Shown here one piece after another: positions 61,808 through 64,000 of a stretch of 64,000 nucleotides of DNA. Below the pieces are notes generated by a model. It worked only from the letters and a program-made list of their open reading frames with translations, was not told the origin of the DNA and made no database searches. Source of the stretch: Pseudomonas sp. TH15 (lineage in GTDB: Bacteria > Pseudomonadota > Gammaproteobacteria > Pseudomonadales > Pseudomonadaceae); the NCBI RefSeq assembly GCF_016651105.1, contig NZ_JAEKEL010000001.1, forward strand, positions 1,323,501 to 1,387,500. The letters run 5' to 3'. How positions within the stretch are numbered: the first letter of the stretch is position 1; each line of letters opens with the position of its first letter. The position numbers and the translations under genes are program-made.

Positions 61808-62499
61808 GAGGCGCTCCTCGCGAAGCCGCGAGCGGCACGTCGTTCCAGAAAGTACATGCCGGTCATGGCCAGGATGGTCAGGCCCAGGTACATAAAAGCA
61901 GCGACCATAAAGAAGGTGAACGGCTGCTTGGACACGGTCACGCCGATTTGCGCATGACGCATGATTTCTTCCAGGCCGATCACCGACACCAGCGCGGTGT
62001 CTTTCATCAGGATCATGAACAAGTTGCCCAGGCCCGGCAGGGCGATGCGCCACATCTGCGGCATGATCAGTTTGGTGAAGATCCGGAATTTCGACATGCC
62101 CAAGGCCACGCCGGCTTCGCGGTGACCTTTGGGGATCGCCAGAATCGCGCCGCGAAACACTTCCGTGGCGTAGGCGCCGAAGCACAGGCCCAACGCGATT
62201 ACGCCAGCGGCGAAGGCATTGAGTGCGAGGTCGGGATTGCCGAAAAATTCGCCCAAGGCACGCATCAAATTGACGGTGCCGAAGTAGATCAACAGCACCC
62301 AGAGCAATTCCGGGATGCCACGAACCAGGGTCGAATACGTGCCGCCCAGCCATTGCAATGGCTTGTGCGGGGAAGTCTTGGCCAAGGCGCCGAGCAGACC
62401 GAGCACCAGCCCCAGGCACAAGGCCGAGAGAGCGAGTTTCACAGTCATCAGCGCGCCAGCGGCGAGCGCCGGGCCGAATCCGTAGAGGTCGATAATCAT
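61804..62499 (-). CDS. hisQ: HisQ-type amino acid ABC permease
   Basis: This 231-residue permease begins MIIDLYGFGPALAAGALMTVKLALSAL. The EAA loop is EAGVALGMSKFRIFTKLIMPQMWRIALPGLGN. It heterodimerises with HisM. It lies 78 bases after the binding-protein gene and overlaps hisM by four bases. Confidence 0.92.
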   Translation of the reverse strand: MIIDLYGFGPALAAGALMTVKLALSALCLGLVLGLLGALAKTSPHKPLQWLGGTYSTLVRGIPELLWVLLIYFGTVNLMRALGEFFGNPDLALNAFAAGVIALGLCFGAYATEVFRGAILAIPKGHREAGVALGMSKFRIFTKLIMPQMWRIALPGLGNLFMILMKDTALVSVIGLEEIMRHAQIGVTVSKQPFTFFMVAAFMYLGLTILAMTGMYFLERRAARGFARSAS

Positions 62500-62577
62500 G
62501 GATTTCTTTTCAAATCGCGGCAGGCAATGCCAAGGACCGGCACCGTCAGCGAACGGTGCCGGTCAGGCAGGTCAGAA

Positions 62578-63324
62578 TCAATAGATGCTGAACGGGAAGT
62601 ACTTGTCGTTGATTTTTTTGTAGGTGCCGTCTTCAACGATTTCTTTCAGAGCAAGGTTCAGCTTCGCGCGAATCGGGTCGCCTTTACGTACAGCGATACC
62701 GATCTTGTCGCTTTCTTCCACCGGGTCGCCTTTGAATTCGTAAGGGCGGCCGGCGTCGCTTTTCAGCCACTCGTAGTTGACGTACTTGTCCGCGAGGATG
62801 CCGTCCAGACGACCGGAGGTCAGGTCGAGGTAGGCGTTTTCCTGGGTGTCATAGAGTTTTGTTTCAACGCCTTCCATGTGGTCTTCCATCCAGGTGCCGG
62901 CGAGGGTCGCACGTTGTGCGCCGATCACTTTGCCCTGCAGAGAAGCCTTGTCGGTTTTGAAGTCGACGTCTTTCTTGGCGATGAATTGCAGCTTGTTGGA
63001 GTAGTACGGGTCGGTGAAGTCCACCGCTTGCTTGCGCTCGTCGGTGATCGACATCGAGGATATCAGGAAGTCGAACTTCTTGGCGTTCAGGGCCGGGATG
63101 ATGCCGTCCCAGTCAGAGGTGACCACGGTGCATTCGACTTTCATCTTGGCGCACAGGGCGTCGCCGATTTCTTTGTCGAAGCCGACGACATTGCCACTGG
63201 CATCTTTATTGTTGAACGGCGGGTAGGCCGCTTCGATGCCCATCTTCAAGGTTTCGGCGGCGGCACCGGCGCTGAAGGCCAGGGTGACGGCGGCGGCCAG
63301 GAAGATTTTTTTGTAGTTCTGCAT
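62578..63324 (-). CDS. hisJ: Periplasmic basic amino acid-binding protein (HisJ/ArgT type)
   Basis: This 248-residue protein has a signal peptide (MQNYKKIFLAAAVTLAFSAGAAA). The binding-protein core contains LKMGIEAAYPPFNNKDASGNVVGFDKEIGDAL, FLISSMSITDERKQAVDFTDPYY and YLDLTSGRLDGILAD. The family binds lysine, arginine, ornithine or histidine. It is the second gene of the operon after the ATPase. Confidence 0.93.
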   Translation of the reverse strand: MQNYKKIFLAAAVTLAFSAGAAAETLKMGIEAAYPPFNNKDASGNVVGFDKEIGDALCAKMKVECTVVTSDWDGIIPALNAKKFDFLISSMSITDERKQAVDFTDPYYSNKLQFIAKKDVDFKTDKASLQGKVIGAQRATLAGTWMEDHMEGVETKLYDTQENAYLDLTSGRLDGILADKYVNYEWLKSDAGRPYEFKGDPVEESDKIGIAVRKGDPIRAKLNLALKEIVEDGTYKKINDKYFPFSIY

Positions 63325-63337
63325 GCGGGTAGCTCCG

Positions 63338-64000
63338 TTAGCGGTTGCTGGACATGAATTGTTTGCAGCGCGCCGAAAGCGGGTTGTCGAACACCTGCTG
63401 TGGCGATCCTTGCTCTTCGATCAGGCCCTGGTGGAGGAACACCACTTCGCTGGAGACCTGACGGGCAAAACCCATTTCGTGGGTCACGAGCAGCATGGTG
63501 CGGCCTTCTTCAGCCAATGCGCGGATGACATTAAGTACTTCCTGGACCATTTCCGGGTCAAGGGCGGAAGTCGGCTCATCGAACAGGATGACCTTGGGTT
63601 GCATCGCCAGCGTGCGGGCAATCGCCGCCCGTTGTTGCTGACCACCGGACAGTTGCGCCGGGTAAGCATGACGCTTGTCTGCGATGCCGACCTTGGCCAG
63701 CAAGGCTTCGGCGACTTCGATGGCTTCGGCTTTGCTTTGGCCGAGCACCCGGCGCGGGGCTTCGATGATGTTGTCGAGCACGCTCATGTGCGGCCAGAGA
63801 TTAAAGTTTTGAAACACAAAACCGATCTCGCTGCGCAGGCGATTGATCTGTTTGCCGTCGGCGGCAACCAGTTCGCCGTTCTTCGCGGTTTTGAGTTTGA
63901 GTTCTTCGCCGGCTACCAGGATCTGGCCCTGGTGCGGGTTTTCCAGCAGGTTAATGCAACGCAGGAACGTGGACTTGCCGGAACCGGAGGAACCCAGGAT
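63338..64000 (-). CDS. hisP: HisP-type amino acid ABC transporter ATPase (partial)
   Basis: The reading frame is open to the window edge, giving the last 220 residues. It begins in Walker A (GSSGSGKSTFLRCINLLENP). The Q-loop VFQNFNLWPHM, the signature LSGGQQQRAAIARTLA, Walker B VILFDEPTSALDPE and the switch His in LLVTHEMGFARQV follow. Only about the first 35-40 residues are missing. It heads the hisPJQM-methyltransferase operon. Confidence 0.95.
   Translation of the reverse strand: MLGSSGSGKSTFLRCINLLENPHQGQILVAGEELKLKTAKNGELVAADGKQINRLRSEIGFVFQNFNLWPHMSVLDNIIEAPRRVLGQSKAEAIEVAEALLAKVGIADKRHAYPAQLSGGQQQRAAIARTLAMQPKVILFDEPTSALDPEMVQEVLNVIRALAEEGRTMLLVTHEMGFARQVSSEVVFLHQGLIEEQGSPQQVFDNPLSARCKQFMSSNR

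Overview
The window is a stretch of chromosome from a fluorescent pseudomonad, most likely the Pseudomonas fluorescens group. The evidence is a GC-rich sequence, many 'GTGGGAGCGAGCCTGCTCGCG'-type REP pairs, Pseudomonas-style gene neighbourhoods (gshA-thioesterase-tex / ompR-envZ / rimK / hslR / hslO / pckA; ydeP-fdhD-lysR / kbp / yrfG-nudE-cysQ / dctBD / rmlC / HisJQMP), and small proteins typical of the genus. No prophage, insertion sequence, CRISPR array or rRNA operon was found. There is one tRNA, tRNA-Thr(UGU).

Layout. 1-1.7 kb: the 3' end of a choline transporter, a small membrane protein and a HicAB toxin-antitoxin pair. 1.7-11.5 kb: an organosulfur-scavenging island. It holds a LacI-type repressor divergent from a TonB receptor, an NtaA/SnaA-type flavin monooxygenase and an aldo/keto reductase, then tauABCD on the opposite strand. 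11.7-24.4 kb: conserved housekeeping genes (gshA, tex, ompR-envZ, rimK, hslR, hslO, pckA). 24.5-28.3 kb: an accessory patch with a ParE-type toxin-antitoxin pair, two paralogous small proteins flanking a frameshifted hydrolase, and a structured element. 28.5-44.9 kb: a RecQ-like helicase, 3-hydroxyacyl-CoA dehydrogenase, thioesterases, a glycine-zipper protein, a formate-dehydrogenase-like oxidoreductase with fdhD, a LysM/BON protein, the yrfG / nudE-cysQ group, dctD-dctB and an orphan rmlC. 45-50.3 kb: a 970-residue kinase/aminotransferase fusion and aguBA for agmatine breakdown to putrescine. 50.5-56.5 kb: a DsbA-like protein, an OprD porin with an unusual leader, and a likely amino-acid hydroxylation, acetylation and export cassette (2OG-Fe dioxygenase, GNAT, AzlC, AzlD, LysR). 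56.8-59.5 kb: Xre-RES and HigBA-like toxin-antitoxin pairs, a DUF3077 gene with a second copy of the structured element, and the tRNA. 59.9-64 kb: a methyltransferase in an operon with a HisJQMP-type basic amino acid ABC transporter.

The best candidate for an undescribed system is a ~200-nt element present twice (about 25677-25873 and 58385-58585), each time about 40 nt upstream of a small ORF of unknown function. Each copy carries one 7-nt word three times (direct, inverted, direct). The word differs between the copies, yet all three occurrences change together, and two further helices also covary. This looks like a structured RNA, possibly a two-state switch, although a DNA-level guide element cannot be excluded. 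Other notable items are a promoter-plus-terminator unit ahead of oprD that could make a small RNA or act as an attenuator, a frameshift at a T6 run in the hydrolase, and a dispersed 150-165 bp inverted-repeat element present twice.
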